NCBI RefSeq assembly: GCF_041956535.1
Contig: NW_027192215.1
Coordinates: 227,208 to 291,207, forward strand
DNA length: 64,000 bases
Source of the DNA: Calcarisporiella thermophila CBS 279.70
Lineage: Eukaryota; Calcarisporiellomycota
Direction: 5' to 3'
The notes beneath the pieces are model-generated. The model was not told the origin of the DNA. It made no database searches and saw only the letters and a list, made by a program, of their open reading frames with translations. This document shows positions 32,767 to 44,096 of this stretch, one piece after another (within the stretch, counting starts at the first letter, position 1; every line of letters begins with the position of its first letter). The translations under genes and the position numbers were made by a program.

Positions 32767-34038
32767 GCTTGGAAGAGGGGGGAGCCAGATGGAACGAGAG
32801 TCAGTCAGGGCGAATGGACTGGCGCAAAGAAAAGGCCTGGGCTTACCTGATGCGTGTGCTTTTAGAACGAAAATTACCGTTAAACAAAGAAGAAGACAGG
32901 AAATAGAGAAACTTGTTTGTGTCTTGTGATTGCCTAATTCAACCGAAATCACAAGCCACGCAGTCTTGTTGATAATACTCTTCTTTGCCTCACCCTCCCC
33001 AAGGCTGGTTCATAAGGGCCGTTCCCAACACATGAAAAGAAAAGTCTGTTTATTAGGCAACGGGGTTGGGGTCCGTAAGGAGACTTGCCCTATGATATAT
33101 TTTCTCAGACTCTACTGTTACCTGGAGGCTCTAAATTCTAGCCCAAGCAGTTATCCCCAAAATTTATGCTTAATAAACAATATATACTCAGATATGGGAA
33201 ATGCCTCCTCGAATGACGTCTAATGCATTGGGTTGTGATCGCCCCTAGCATTCTCATCTGACTAAGCCACATATTCTTGAAAGTTCCCTCCAAGAGCCGA
33301 TATGCATGGGGGTCAACATGCTGCCTTACAGCTTGACCCAATGCATCATAAGCTTTGTAACTTGCTGTTTATGGCTACACAGTCCATTGTTTTTAGCATG
33401 TCGGTTCAATCCACACATTGGCCCAGGGAGATGGAGGAAAAGAGTAGTCTGGATTTATTATAGAAGAATGCCCGCCCTCGTCTTTGGGATGGAAATATTC
33501 GTCCACAATAAAAGGTCGGCGGCCTCCATAATATTTGAGAATAGATTTGATGGCCCCGCCCTCTCCGATATTTTACTTCAAAGAGACTTGCAGAACTGCT
33601 TATTTGCACCATACCACTCCCCATTCTGGCAAGAGTGATGAGGCCCATTCTATGATTGCATATTGCTACATTAGAAATCCCTATCACTACGAAAACAGCA
33701 TATGGGCGAAGGGGGGGGGCCAGGCTCTAGGAAACTCTGAGTGTGGAGACGGGGCGTGGATGTCATTGTGGGCAGAGCCGTAGACGCCGGATGCAGAGGA
33801 GCTATTATCCCCCCACGAGTCAGAGCAGGAAAAGAGGGCAGCATAGGCGGTTGCAACAGGATTGGCCGGGAGATTAGTATGATTTGATTGCTGTCACACT
33901 TGTTTTGGTAGCAGTGATACAGAACCCTCAATCTGGTTAGAGTTAATTTGAGTGCGCAGTATCGAACACCATTTTGTATTTATATAGGTTTATTTCCTTG
34001 CTAGCCCCTATCCGACCTCACTGTCCTGAGTTGCCGCC
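32767..34038. other. Intergenic region with a long-spaced inverted repeat
   Basis: Divergent promoters of SVF1 (minus) and the RCHY1-like gene (plus). It includes the inverted repeat at 33223-33346 and a G-run at about 33709-33718. Open frames here are short and without motifs. Confidence 0.4.
33223..33346. repeat. Inverted repeat, 11-bp arms
   Basis: ATGCATTGGGT at 33223-33233 and its exact reverse complement ACCCAATGCAT at 33336-33346 enclose 102 nt. Outside the 11-mers the arms lose similarity quickly. It could be a small MITE relic or chance. Confidence 0.4.
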
Positions 34039-35854
34039 ATGTCCAACACAAGCGAGTCCAATCCTTCCGACACCTACTCCATCAACTACGAGGATGATCT
34101 TGACGACTCCATGGATCAAGACCCTCCATCTACATCCCCATCCGTCTCTCATCCCACCATACCCTTGCCCGCTGCCCCCAATTTTCGAGGGTCTCCCTCA
34201 TTTGACCCTGCCTCCAAGGCTAGATCTGCCACATCCATCGATGAGCAGGCATTAAGGAAACAAATCATGGCCATCCATGCAGATCCTACCCTGAATGGGA
34301 CCGAGAAGGCACGGAAGATCCAGGATCTTATGTGCGCGGGGTGGCAGGGGAAAATGAAAGAAATGGAGAATGGAGAGAAGCACCAAGAGGGCGAAGCCAG
34401 AGAAGAGGATAAAATTCCTACTTATTCTGTATGATCTGAAATGCTTTGCACCTCTTACGGAGAGAGGGGGTGCTTGAACTAGCTTTACTAATGGATTTTT
34501 AATATCAGGATAAAAAAAATTCTATTCTTGGATGCAAGCATTATCGTCGTGGGGCAAAGCTACAGGCAGACTGTTGTGGACGGTGGTTCACTTGCCGATT
34601 CTGCCACGATGAGGCCACCGACCACGCCATCGTCCGGTAAATACATATAGATTCGAATTAGTCATTGTGTTTCAATCATCATTTACTCTTGAACTCTGGA
34701 TGGTTAAAGCCACAACACCAAGTACATGCTGTGCATGTATTGCCGCACTCCCCAACCCGCCGCGCAGTCCTGTTCAAGCTGCCAGCGTCAGCTTGCGCGT
34801 TATTTTTGCACCAAGTGCAAGCTCTGGGATGATTCCGAAAAGAACATCTACCATTGCGATGCTTGCGGTATTTGCCGCATCGGCCGGGAACAAGAGTATT
34901 TCCACTGCGGGAAATGCAACGCATGTATGCCTGTGAAGATGCGCGGAAACCATCGGTGCATTGAGAGAAACTTGGAGCAAGACTGCCCCATCTGTGGAGA
35001 ATATCTCTTCACGAGTACCTCTACAGTTATATTCATGGTAAACCTCTTCCCCTTTCATTTCTTGGCCCTTCTCACAGAGAGGAGGTGTATGTGCAAAACT
35101 CGTATCTTCGGCCTATGTTGAGTTTTTTTTTTTTATTCTCCTACCTGCAACGTAGCCATGTGGTCACAGCATCCACTATAAATGCCACGAAGAATACATC
35201 CAGTGCGGGAACTATCACTGCCCAACCTGTTTCAAATCCGTGGGCGATATGGAGGCGTATTTCCGCCGCCTGGACGCGGTGATGGCCCAGCAAGAGATGC
35301 CACCCGAGTACCGCGACTACGTGTCCCTTGTGTTCTGTAACGACTGCGAGCAGCGATGTGAGGCACCCTACCACTTCTTGTACCACAAATGCAAAGGCTG
35401 TGGGAGCTATAATGTCAAAGTGCTAAACACGTATAAAAAAGGAGAGGGTAACCATCTGGCCAATGGCACGAATGGGGCCGGTGAGTCAGGAGGCCAGAAC
35501 AATGGAGAAACTTGCGGGGAGAGTGGAAGTACCAGCGCAGGGGCGGGGGCAAGTGCAAATGCCGGGGCCAGCGGTAGCACGACATTCAATGTGAGCGACG
35601 CTGAGAGGTTTCCACAGCGAAACCGGCTCAACGGGGTGGTGAACACAATCGTGTCGATGTTTGAGCGAACCAACCTTTCCCCCGCCGATGCGTCATCGCA
35701 GCCGCAGCAGCAACAGCAGCAGCAACTACAACAGCAACTACAGCAGCAACAGCAACAACAGCCGCAGCAGCAGCAACCCCTCCAGCAGAGGTCAGCGGAG
35801 AATGCATTTTCTAGTGGGGGGGAGAGTGTTAATGAAGACGAAGGCCCGCTCTAA
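34039..35854 (+). CDS. CHY/RING zinc-finger E3 ubiquitin ligase (RCHY1/PIRH2-like)
   Basis: Predicted RING-type E3 ubiquitin ligase. Four exons (34039-34428, 34509-34636, 34710-35037, 35156-35854) give 514 aa. Residues 1-130 are disordered and acidic. The CHY finger begins at ~136 (GCKHYRRGAKL, CCGRWFTCRFCHDE, TKYMLCMYCRTPQ). A CTCHY segment follows (CSSCQRQLARYFCTKCKLWDD, YHCDACGICRIG, YFHCGKCNACM). The RING-H2 is DCPICGEYLF, then after the intron MPCGHSIHYKCHEEY and CPTC, then a zinc-ribbon-like tail (VFCNDCEQRCEAPYHFLYHKC, CKGCGSYN). The last ~100 residues are low-complexity and end in a long Gln-rich run (about 35715-35785). All metal-ligand sets look intact, so the ligase is probably active. 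Targets are unknown. Confidence 0.94.
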
Positions 35855-36085
35855 ACCCATCCACCTCATTCTCTAGGTGTATTAATTTGTTCCTCTTCTA
35901 TGCTATTATACGAAAGACAATCGTCGTGTTGACAGATATCTTGTTTGCTTTTTATTTTTACATTGTTTTATATATATATAATTGTTTTTTCTCTCCTAAA
36001 AGAGGAGAAAAATAATAAAAACGAAGAAATAAAAAAAGAGAGCAAGAAAGAAATAAGAATAAAAAAAAAACAGCAAAACATTTTT
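35855..36085. other. Convergent AT-rich 3' region
   Basis: Lies between the RCHY1-like stop and the PIG-M stop. It is strongly AT-rich with A-runs and AATAAAA motifs suitable for polyadenylation on the plus strand. Confidence 0.4.
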
Positions 36086-37600
36086 CTATCGCGTGGACAA
36101 ACGACATAATTTTCCCTCCCTAAACGTTGGCACAAATACATGATTCCTCAACAATTCCACCGCACACCATGTGTTCGCCAACAGGATCACCAGGCCAGCA
36201 GCCCACAGCTCGACAAATCGATTTTCGCCGAGGAACTCGAGCTTGAACGCTTGAGACAGCCAAAGGGCTTGGGAGGCAGCCCACGCACCTATCAGCAAGA
36301 GGCCGCGGGCGCGGGAAAGGCGAGTGGAGGGTAGAATAAGGGGGAAGAGACAGATGTACCAGAGGAAGTACTAGAGAAGTGGACGATGGTTATTCAAGTC
36401 CAGGAGAAGGAGAGGAATTAAAACAAAGGAAAACACATAGAAACAGAGAGATGAAGGCCATGGTGGATCAACTTACCTGCGCGGTGCACACTTTGTTAAA
36501 CATGACAAATACAAATGTTTGCATGAAGAGTGCGAAGAAGATATCCCGCCCGAAACAGGCCCCGACGAGGATGAAAGAGAGGAGCTGTGGGACAAAACTA
36601 AGCAGGCTCACGACGCGGCTGGCGGAGGAGTTGTAGGTAAGATAGATATAGTAAGCCCAAACGCTAAAGTTGTGGCGATGATCTTTGCGCGTAACGTGGT
36701 AAAGATAGGTTTCTTCCAGAAACTCCCACCCGTAGCTAAATGGGTAGAGGAGAAAGAATGGGATACGCATACATTAGAGCTAATACAGCAGATTCTTTGG
36801 AAATGCTTGTGGGAGAGGGAGAGGGAGGAAGGAAGGGAATGAAAAGGAAAAAGAAAAACGAGGTAATTCTTTGGTACTTACAAATAATACATGGCCCCAG
36901 TCAGAAGAAAGAATACCCCACCACTCACCATCCCGAACCAGACCCGCGTAGGCGTCGCCCATCCTAGTATCCTCCTCCAGACCTCCCGCACATTCCACCA
37001 CTGTATTTTCTTCTCACTTACACGCTCATTCTCGTCCTGCTCGCCGTCGAAATCTCGGTCAAGAAGCACCAGAAAAGACAATGCATAAATTATCGGATAG
37101 ATCTTGAAATGCACTGCCAGCCCGAATAGGATTGCCCCAGCCGTGACGCGCTTATTTAACAAACAGTCCAGGATGGCGAGCACCAAGGCACCAAGTAGGG
37201 CTTCAGCGTTGCCGCGGGTCGAGATATTGGCGACTACGGGGTTGAGGAGCCAAAGGCTTGCATAACCAACCGCACCGTCCACACCGCGTATTTGAAGGAG
37301 GCGCGCAATGAAGACGCCCACCACAATGTCTGCCAGGCTGAAGAGGGCTTTTCCAAATATAGGATGGAGCGTGAGATTGGGCCGTAGGAGGAGAGCCAAC
37401 AAGGGTGTGTAGCGATAGGTGGCGCGTAAATAAGGGGAAGACGAGGTGAGAGTAAAGCGCGCCGCATCAGTGAAGACGTGGTAGTCGATGTCAGTGTACT
37501 TGACCTGGAGATGGGCATCTTGGTACTCGCCCCACACGAGAAGAACGGCACGAAGGAGAAAGGCGAGAAGAATACTGGTCCGGAGATTGAGGGTGAACAT
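36086..37600 (-). CDS. GPI14: GPI mannosyltransferase 1 (PIG-M/GPI14)
   Basis: ER multi-pass alpha-1,4-mannosyltransferase (GT50) that adds the first mannose to the GPI precursor from dolichol-phosphate mannose. Three exons (37600-36882, 36735-36477, 36370-36086) give 420 aa, close to the animal and yeast enzymes. The functional lumenal DxD is seen as TDIDYHVFTDAARF (Asp37, Asp39), followed by SPYLRATYRYTPLLALLL, ISTRGNAEALLGALV, LAVHFKIYPIIYAL and YGWEFLEETYLYHVTRKDHR with RHNFSVWAY. Hydrophobic segments are spread along the whole length. It works with a PIG-X/Pbn1 partner not found in this window. Two nearby genes encode GPI-type cargo proteins, but there is no sign of co-regulation. Confidence 0.95.
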
Positions 37601-37972
37601 TTCACTTCGATCTATAAGGTCATTTAGTCATAAAAATGGAATGAAGGGATCGAGTAGGTCAGGGAGGATTGGGTGGAAACGTGGAAGCGCGTACAGATCA
37701 CGTCTTGCTTTTTAATAGTAATAAAAAATCCAAGCGGAAGACACGAAGAACGGGCACTAGTCACTACGAAATGCACCCGCACACATTAATAATTCAGAGA
37801 GTATATATGTATATATAGACTCCTCTAGCGCGACTTATGCTATGAGCTTCGTGACTTTTCCTCGACGTCATCTGATTCTTCGTCCAATGGGAGTTAACCA
37901 ACTCAATTCCTCCTTTTAATCAAAAGCCCATAGACTTTTCCTGGACCAGAGCGCATTCAAGATCCAAACACG
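37601..37972. other. Divergent promoter between PIG-M and SEC22
   Basis: A 372-nt spacer between two divergent start codons, containing a short TATATATGTATATATA stretch at about 37802-37817. No additional gene was seen. Confidence 0.45.
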
Positions 37973-38991
37973 ATGATTCTCTCTACGCTAGTAGCACGCG
38001 TCTCCGATGGCCTCCCTCTGGCCGCTTCCATTGACGATGAGCAAAATGAGGCCGAGATGTCTGGCTACAAACGTCAGGCTAAAATCATATTCCAGCGATT
38101 GAACGCCAACTCAGAGCCACGATGCTCAATAGAGAGCGGCCAATTCACCTTCCAGTAGGTTTCATCCCTATACGACTGCAGTCGCGCAGATGATGGATGG
38201 GTTTTTGTTGCGAGGAGTGGATAACCTGTCTATGGATTTTACTTTTTCCCCTCTAGCTATATCATCGAAAACGGAGTATGCTACCTGTGCATCTGCGAAA
38301 AATCGTATCCCCGTAAGCTTGCATTTAGCTACCTCGAAGAGCTGGCGAAGGAATTCTTTATGAGCTATGGAAATGAGGTCGAAAAGCCTGGATTAAGACC
38401 CTATGCATTCGTGAAATTTGGTAATGTATCCGATTCATTTCTAGACCTTGTGAACGGGATGGAGAGGGTGTGGGGATGGGCGGGCACTAGCAGAGAACGT
38501 GTAATAATCTGTGCAATGTAGATACATTTATGCAGAAGACTAAGCGGCTCTACCAGGACACGCGCACACAACACAATTTGACGAAATTGAATGAAGATTT
38601 GCAAGATGTATCGCGGATTATGACAAAGAACAGTATGTCATGAGCTGAATTTTGCTGCATTTTACCAGGTTAAGGTTGGGCTAACGTGCTGTTCTCTACC
38701 ATTGTAGTGGAGGATCTGCTGTGGCGAGGCCAGAGTCTTGACCGTAAGTTTATACGTCTCTCTTTCCCCCGCCATAAGACCTAAACGCGTGTGTATTTCC
38801 CTCCCCCCACCCCATTTCTACCCCGATGCACAGGGATGAGCCAACTCTCCTCACAGTTGCGCGACCACTCGGACGACTTTAAGCGCCGCGCACGACACCT
38901 GAACTTACAGGCGCTGTACCGTAAATACGGCCCGCCGGTTATCGTGGGTATCATTTTCTTACTAGTTGTATATTGGCGGTTCTTTTGGTAA
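37973..38991 (+). CDS. SEC22: R-SNARE SEC22
   Basis: Vesicle SNARE for ER-Golgi traffic in both directions. Five exons (37973-38154, 38257-38420, 38522-38632, 38708-38743, 38834-38991) give 216 aa. The N-terminal longin domain shows LVARVSDGLPLAAS, FTFHYIIENGVCYLCICE and KLAFSYLEELAKEF. The SNARE helix contains LNEDLQDVSRIMTKNMEDLL with the zero-layer Arg at about 159 in LLWRGQSLD, then SSQLRDHSDDFKRRAR. A single C-terminal membrane anchor (PPVIVGIIFLLVVYWRFFW) ends the protein. One exon is only 36 nt. All phases match. Confidence 0.96.
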
Positions 38992-40918
38992 TAAGTCATG
39001 CAAATAAACATTATTTTGGCTGTTTCGATCATCCTGACCCTCTTCCAGTGTCATACTTCTGGTTTGAGAGATTACTTCATTCAAAACGGGGCGATAGCCC
39101 CGGATAAACACGCGTACTGCTGTCTGAAATTGCAGAAATCCACATGATATCGACATTCGCTACATGCCAGGCGGGCCCCAGTGCATTATTTTCGCCCTCT
39201 CTGTTACAAGACATGGTTGAGTCAGGAGCGACGTAATATAAAATTGTTTGGGCGACTATCCAAGATATCATCTAAACACGGCTCCCCCAGCCTTGATGGG
39301 CAGGGAAGAGAGCCCAGCGATCACACACAATGATCTCTCGGGATGCCCCACTTCTCAAGACAGGCCCCGGGGAGGGGGGGGGGAGCGTTCCCTGTGCCAA
39401 TCCGCTGCCGGCCCCGAGCCTCCCTGGCCAAGAGTCGCCTCGCGTCGACAGCGAGACCATTGTGCGATCGGATTGGAGAAGCTCTTGGCGAGGTGGTTTA
39501 AGATTCATCCGTGGTAGGATGATCCGAAGCAAACAACACAGAAACATTTTTCATATTAACATCCTAAGGAGCCCAGAGGGTGTGGCAAGACGAGGAGGAT
39601 AGCAAAGGTTGCACCGGCCGGTTTTGGTTAGAGGAGTTTCCTAGAGGGGCAGCCGAAGACTCCTCCTTCCACCTTGAGCATGGCGAATGGAGAGGGTGTG
39701 GGAATATCGCTCTGCGTGTTAGTTTATCCTTATGGGACCATTTTTCATTATTCCAAACTCGCGCCTGAAGCCATGAATCAGCGTTAGGGTGGCCATGGAA
39801 ACTGGGACGCCCGGGTGGATCGGATTTCAAAAGGCCAAATGCGGGCCAGAGCCCCATTATGCCTGGAAGGCGACTCTTGTTTCAGATCTTCTGAAAGCTA
39901 ATCCACGCTCGCAAATCCTTTGCGCTTCCTCCCTTGAGGAGGGCTCCGCTGAGACGATCCGCTGGGCGAGGGCGCCAGCATTTGCTTGCAGCCCTCCCCT
40001 TCCGATGATTGTTTGGGCCGCAAACCTAACCCTATAGGCTAGCAGGCCCAAATGCTCAGAGCAGCGGCGGAGAATACCCTTACAAGCGCGCTGAATGGGG
40101 ACTGCGTCACGGCAGATGCGGAGATTCCTTTTGGGAACATCCTAGCTGCTACCCGCCTGTATCAGGTTGCATGATGGGGATGAGCAAAATCTATGGAGAC
40201 GCTAGGCTGGATAAAGCTAGAGTGGGGTTGAGAGCGTGGACAAGAAACCTTCTGTCCGTAGTGCCCAGTGGGCGCTTGGAAGGGACGTAATGGGTTGGAT
40301 AAGAAGAAATGGCACGAAAGAGCAGCGATGGCTAAGACACCCGCGGCAGGGTGAAGCGGGAAGGGGCAGAGGAGCCGAGCGGAGTGGGCCGGCCCTACTG
40401 AGCGTGCAGTCTTAAACTTCATTCGGAGAGAATATGCCGAATCATGTCAGTTGGGCGTCCAAAACCAAAATATGCGCATGATGCAAGAAGTCGAGCATGC
40501 GAATCGTCGCCCAAAGGGAAAAAACGGCTTGCAAGGCAACCTGCGGCTGAAGCTCACCCCGAAACCATGCAACAGGGCTTGGGCTGGAGTGCATGGGAGC
40601 CTGGATAGAGTTAAAATTTGCTCCTCTCCTTCTTTCATATTAAACCCTACACGCTGGCACCTCCATCACCCATTGCGTGATCCCGTTGCGGCCAAAGTTA
40701 AAGACCTCTCCGCCGCTCTTTGATCCTGCTGGATTTTTCTCGCCCTGCGACCCTCTAGTCTCCACCAGACCCGACGCCTCTTGCGCCTCCGAATTGATCC
40801 TCGCTCTCTCTCACGGGCAACCCATCTGGCGACGAAGGGCGGAAGATACGCACAAGATAAAAGAAAAGCAACCGCCTAGAAGACTTGGTTCAACCAGAAA
40901 CAGATACAGGAAGACTCC
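38992..40918. other. Large gene-poor region
   Basis: About 1.9 kb, fairly GC-rich, with only short open frames on both strands, none with recognisable motifs. It separates SEC22 (plus) from the small Cys-rich ORF and DLT1 (minus). No tRNA boxes or repeats stood out. Confidence 0.4.
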
Positions 40919-41080
40919 ATGGAGATTGTTTGGATTCCCTTCCAATACTGCGTGGGATGCGGCCTCCAGCAAGGCCACAGCGCTCAGTGCCAATTTCCAG
41001 AGGAGAGCGCAGTCCTGGTGTGCCAGGAGTGCTTTGCTTGCTTCCCGCTACACCAGGCAACATGTTCGGCCGCTGGCTGA
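40919..41080 (+). CDS. Small Cys-rich ORF, possible zinc-binding peptide or last exon
   Basis: A 53-codon frame from ATG 40919 to TGA 41078-41080 with seven Cys. They are arranged CVGC at 11-14, Cys24, then CQECFAC at 35-41 and Cys49, with three nearby His/Gln positions. The pattern resembles a small zinc-binding module. The frame stays open upstream to 40880 (reading KTWFNQKQIQEDS before the Met), just after a CCTAG that could be a splice acceptor, so this may be the last exon of a longer gene. A plausible AATAAA lies about 70 nt after the stop. No homologue comes to mind, and chance cannot be excluded. Confidence 0.25.
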   Translation: MEIVWIPFQYCVGCGLQQGHSAQCQFPEESAVLVCQECFACFPLHQATCSAAG

Positions 41081-41335
41081 ACAGAGCCGTCCGATAGCAG
41101 ACATCTCGGTTTATTTGTAGACATATTTCATTCATGTAAAATTAGCAATAAAAAGGTCTCTTTTACCCAAAGTTAGTCGTATAGGCAGAGAATAGAAGGG
41201 TGCGATATGGATGGGGTATATGCAGAGCAAAGGGATATGTACAATAGAGAGGGGGGAAATAGAAAGGACAAAAGAAACAAAAAATAGAGGACGGAGGGAG
41301 CGGGGGGTGGGGGAGAGAGAGCGAGGTCGGAAAGA
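41081..41335. other. Purine-rich 3' flank of DLT1
   Basis: Plus-strand GGGGA/GAGAG-type sequence (41250-41330) that is T/C-rich on the DLT1 sense strand. It probably contains the DLT1 3' untranslated region. Confidence 0.35.
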
Positions 41336-42342
41336 CTATCGAGGAAACATGGAGTGCTCCCAGCTTCCCCGGCTTCGACCCTCTTCCTCCTCCTCGCCCC
41401 AACTTCGCCCCTCGCCGTTCGCCTCTTCCTCGACTCCGCCCATGTCCGCAAGCAACAGCGTCAGCAGCTTCATGAACCGCGTGTACTCCACCTCGGTCCA
41501 TTCCTCCGCTCCAAATCGTGCCCTCTCGTATCCCTCGACATAGAGAAGGCCCACCCTGGAATCCACCAGGCCGTTTTCAATGAGGTGCTCCAGGTAGTGT
41601 CTCACAGACATGGAGGGGTGCCGGGAAAGCTGTGGCGAGTTGCGCGTCGCGGCTCGCTCGATTAGAAACGGCGTCTTAGCAACAGAGGCACGAAAATTAA
41701 CGCCCTCAAAATCCGATTCTATGGGAGAGAGGAGACGGTTAGTTGCATCGGGGAAAGCAGGCGATTGTGACGGAGGTTAGGCTTACTGGGCTTCCCCCAT
41801 CCTGGCTGTCCATTCATTTCCGGATCCCTATAGGCACGGGAGGCGGTAACGCTAGATTTATTGAGACACTGCTGAATCCTGTTGAAGACTCTCTAAAGCC
41901 CCATCATAAAAAGAGCATAATAAAACAAATCGAGCTCTGGCATACGATTCCAGCTTGAGAGAGGCGTGAAGCCGAGCTTACCTTCGGAACATCTTCCTCA
42001 CGAATCATTATGTATTCTCTGGGGATATTTTTCAAAGCTCTGCGCACGGAGGCTAGCCGCAAAGACCCCAAAACGCTCGAAATAACACCCTACAACGGCA
42101 TTCACGTCAGTCATCTTGGTGCTATCGTCAAATCGATCCAATTCTTTACTAACAAGCAACACATAGACGCCACCAATAATCAGCACCGTAATGTAGTTTT
42201 GACCATTGGCTACATTGAGCTGCCCTGGTTCAAGCGCCTGTGCAATGATATCATAGGCCGACACGATCAAGCACAGCGCCGTGAATGCAACAAATATAAA
42301 CAGGGAAAAGGTGCGTACGCAGGGACCTATTCTATATGGCAT
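41336..42342 (-). CDS. DLT1: DLT1-like membrane protein (defect at low temperature)
   Basis: Fungal protein with two N-terminal membrane segments; the yeast orthologue is needed for growth in the cold and its biochemical role is unknown. Five exons: 42342-42154, 42089-41982, 41892-41787 and 41718-41336 (four coding segments after the start exon merges at 42342), total 786 nt, 261 aa. The start MPYRIGPCVRTFSLFIFVAF leads into the first membrane segment. The second is ITVLIIGGVYVLL, continuing after the first intron as GVISSVLGSLRL. Family blocks follow: RRALKNIPREYIMIREEDVP, NGQPGWGKP, and a C-terminal HPSMSVRHYLEHLIENGL with YERARFGAEEWTEVEYTRFM. The tail is Gly/Glu-rich. The first intron uses a GTTAGT donor. 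The exon structure rests on frame and these blocks. Confidence 0.85.
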
Positions 42343-43099
42343 GGAAATGGAGTCGATCGAAATAAAGAAGAAGCTCTTGAAAATTGGGGAAACTATAACT
42401 AGGGCTGCGCCCACAATTTGATTTTTCGGATCCTCCTCTACAGGATAGATTTGTAGAATCGGGAGTAAGATTTAGCTAAGGGCTATCACAAATAAATACG
42501 AAATGGGCGAGGCTTCCTTACTTTATTTAAATAAAGAGATTATTGAGAGGGTTTGAGGTAGCAGTTGGTGAACATGACTCGCTTTGTGATTTAGAATGAT
42601 AAACTATAGAGTTCAGCGAGATCCCGCCAAAGATATTTCTATATATCGGGCGTATTTATTCCCTCTATTCGCGTCAAACCATAAGGTAAACTTAGCCCTA
42701 TGCAGTGCTTTTAGGATTGGAGAGATAGAGCGGAAGCCAAAAGTGGATACGCAACCCCCCTACACCTGGCCCAAGGCAATTTAAGAGTGTTTGCCGTCGA
42801 TCCGTTCGGCACCACCTGCCGAGGGCATGCAAATCATAGAGTAGATGGGCTTGGGGATGGAAAAGTCCTCTCGGAGCAAGTAAACTGAGGTCAGACGCCT
42901 CAATGCCGAAGCATAGAACTCAGATTCTCTCTCTTATCCAATGAAGGGGTATTAGGAAGGATTTTTCTAATTGACATCACAAGAGACAAAACAAGAATAA
43001 GAAAGTACATGCGTCCAGCGAAAAACACGACTAGCATTCATTAATAAATAGACAACATTAAATAAATAAATTCTTCTATGGAACAGTGGAATCCACGTA
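42343..43099. other. AT-rich spacer between DLT1 and PHO88/SND3
   Basis: Upstream DNA of DLT1 and 3' flank of PHO88. The DLT1 frame stays open to about 42414 without a further ATG. No other gene was seen. Confidence 0.4.
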
Positions 43100-43884
43100 T
43101 TAGTTCTCCTTCTTGACGTTCTTCTTTTGCTCGTTACTCTTCTGGCCGGAAAGCACCTCGGCCGCCATGTGAGGAGGAAGTGGCTGCGCCATCATGCCTG
43201 CGAAAAGACCCTCCTTTCGGAACGGCCGTGGTAGTTCTCGGCCCCACCAATGGATCTGGGTTTCCTTCGCCACAATGAATTCCTTGATACTAAAAACGGC
43301 TTGGAAGAGGAGGGGCAGTGTATAGCCCATGGTCAGGTGGATCAGCACTACGACCGCGGCACTTCCCAAAGTGATCTTAATATCGCGATTAATCTCGCCC
43401 AGATCATAATCTTTGTTCTAATAATGGGATGGGGAGGTTAGACGCCGGTTAGTCCTGCGGAGGGAGGACACGGAACATCCAAGTAGGTATCCGAATTACC
43501 GTTGTGGTTACTAGCTGTCCCTCAAGATGGCCAGGTTTTGCCTCGACATATCGTAGGGTTGTCCTATCTTTATTGGCATTAACAAAATAAGCTTGCATTT
43601 CAATCCACGGCCGTATAGAATCTAGAGGTACCATTCCTGCGCTTTATGCCAGTGATGAGCAAGAAATAAAACGCCAGCGTAATAAGTTGAGAACCTCCAT
43701 ATATGACTCGCACCCAGTATGCCACCGCTGGATTCTCGGTGTCGATGGTACCGGTGAAGCGTGAGACGAGGGTGAAGATGGCAAGATCGAGGAGCTAGTG
43801 ACGAGATGAAGTAAGGTAAGTTAATCTCTCCAAGGAGGTGATGATGAAGTAATCTATTAATCAAGAACTTACAGGGCTATCCAT
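43100..43884 (-). CDS. SND3: PHO88/SND3 ER targeting protein
   Basis: Integral ER membrane protein of the SRP-independent (SND) targeting route, first named Pho88 for an effect on phosphate uptake. Four exons (43884-43873, 43794-43632, 43567-43500, 43417-43100) give 186 aa, the family length. The first exon encodes only MDSP. Then LLDLAIFTLVSRF with DTENPAVAYWVRVIYGGSQL and a membrane segment (ITLAFYFLLITGI), the hallmark RRNDRTTLRYVEAKPG, LVTTTNKDYDLGEINRDI, a hydrophobic segment (GSAAVVVLIHLTMGY) and the basic C-terminus RPFRKEGLFAGM..KKNVKKEN. It is divergent to tubulin cofactor B, with 212 nt between start codons. Confidence 0.94.
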
Positions 43885-44096
43885 GATGAGGAATCGTAGG
43901 GGCGGGGAAGATGGAAGGAAGAGCTGAAAAAAATTAGAAGGATGAAGAAGCTGAGCTCGTATTTAAGTTGGGAGCGAAATGGGAATACAAAAAATTCGAT
44001 GTGCACGCGGACAATAACTGAGCCACTTGGAAGTGAACAGAAAACGGTGACTTGCTTTCTCGTGTTCCTTGCCGATTTTCCTTTCTCAACCATCTC

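Noticed and set aside
40677-41120. 148-codon frame overlapping the small Cys-rich ORF in another frame
   Set aside because: Arg/Ser/Pro-rich product without motif; the Cys-patterned frame is the better candidate of the two.
42343-42414. N-terminal extension of DLT1 upstream of 42342
   Set aside because: The frame is open but has no ATG there; MPYRIG at 42342 gives a family-like start.
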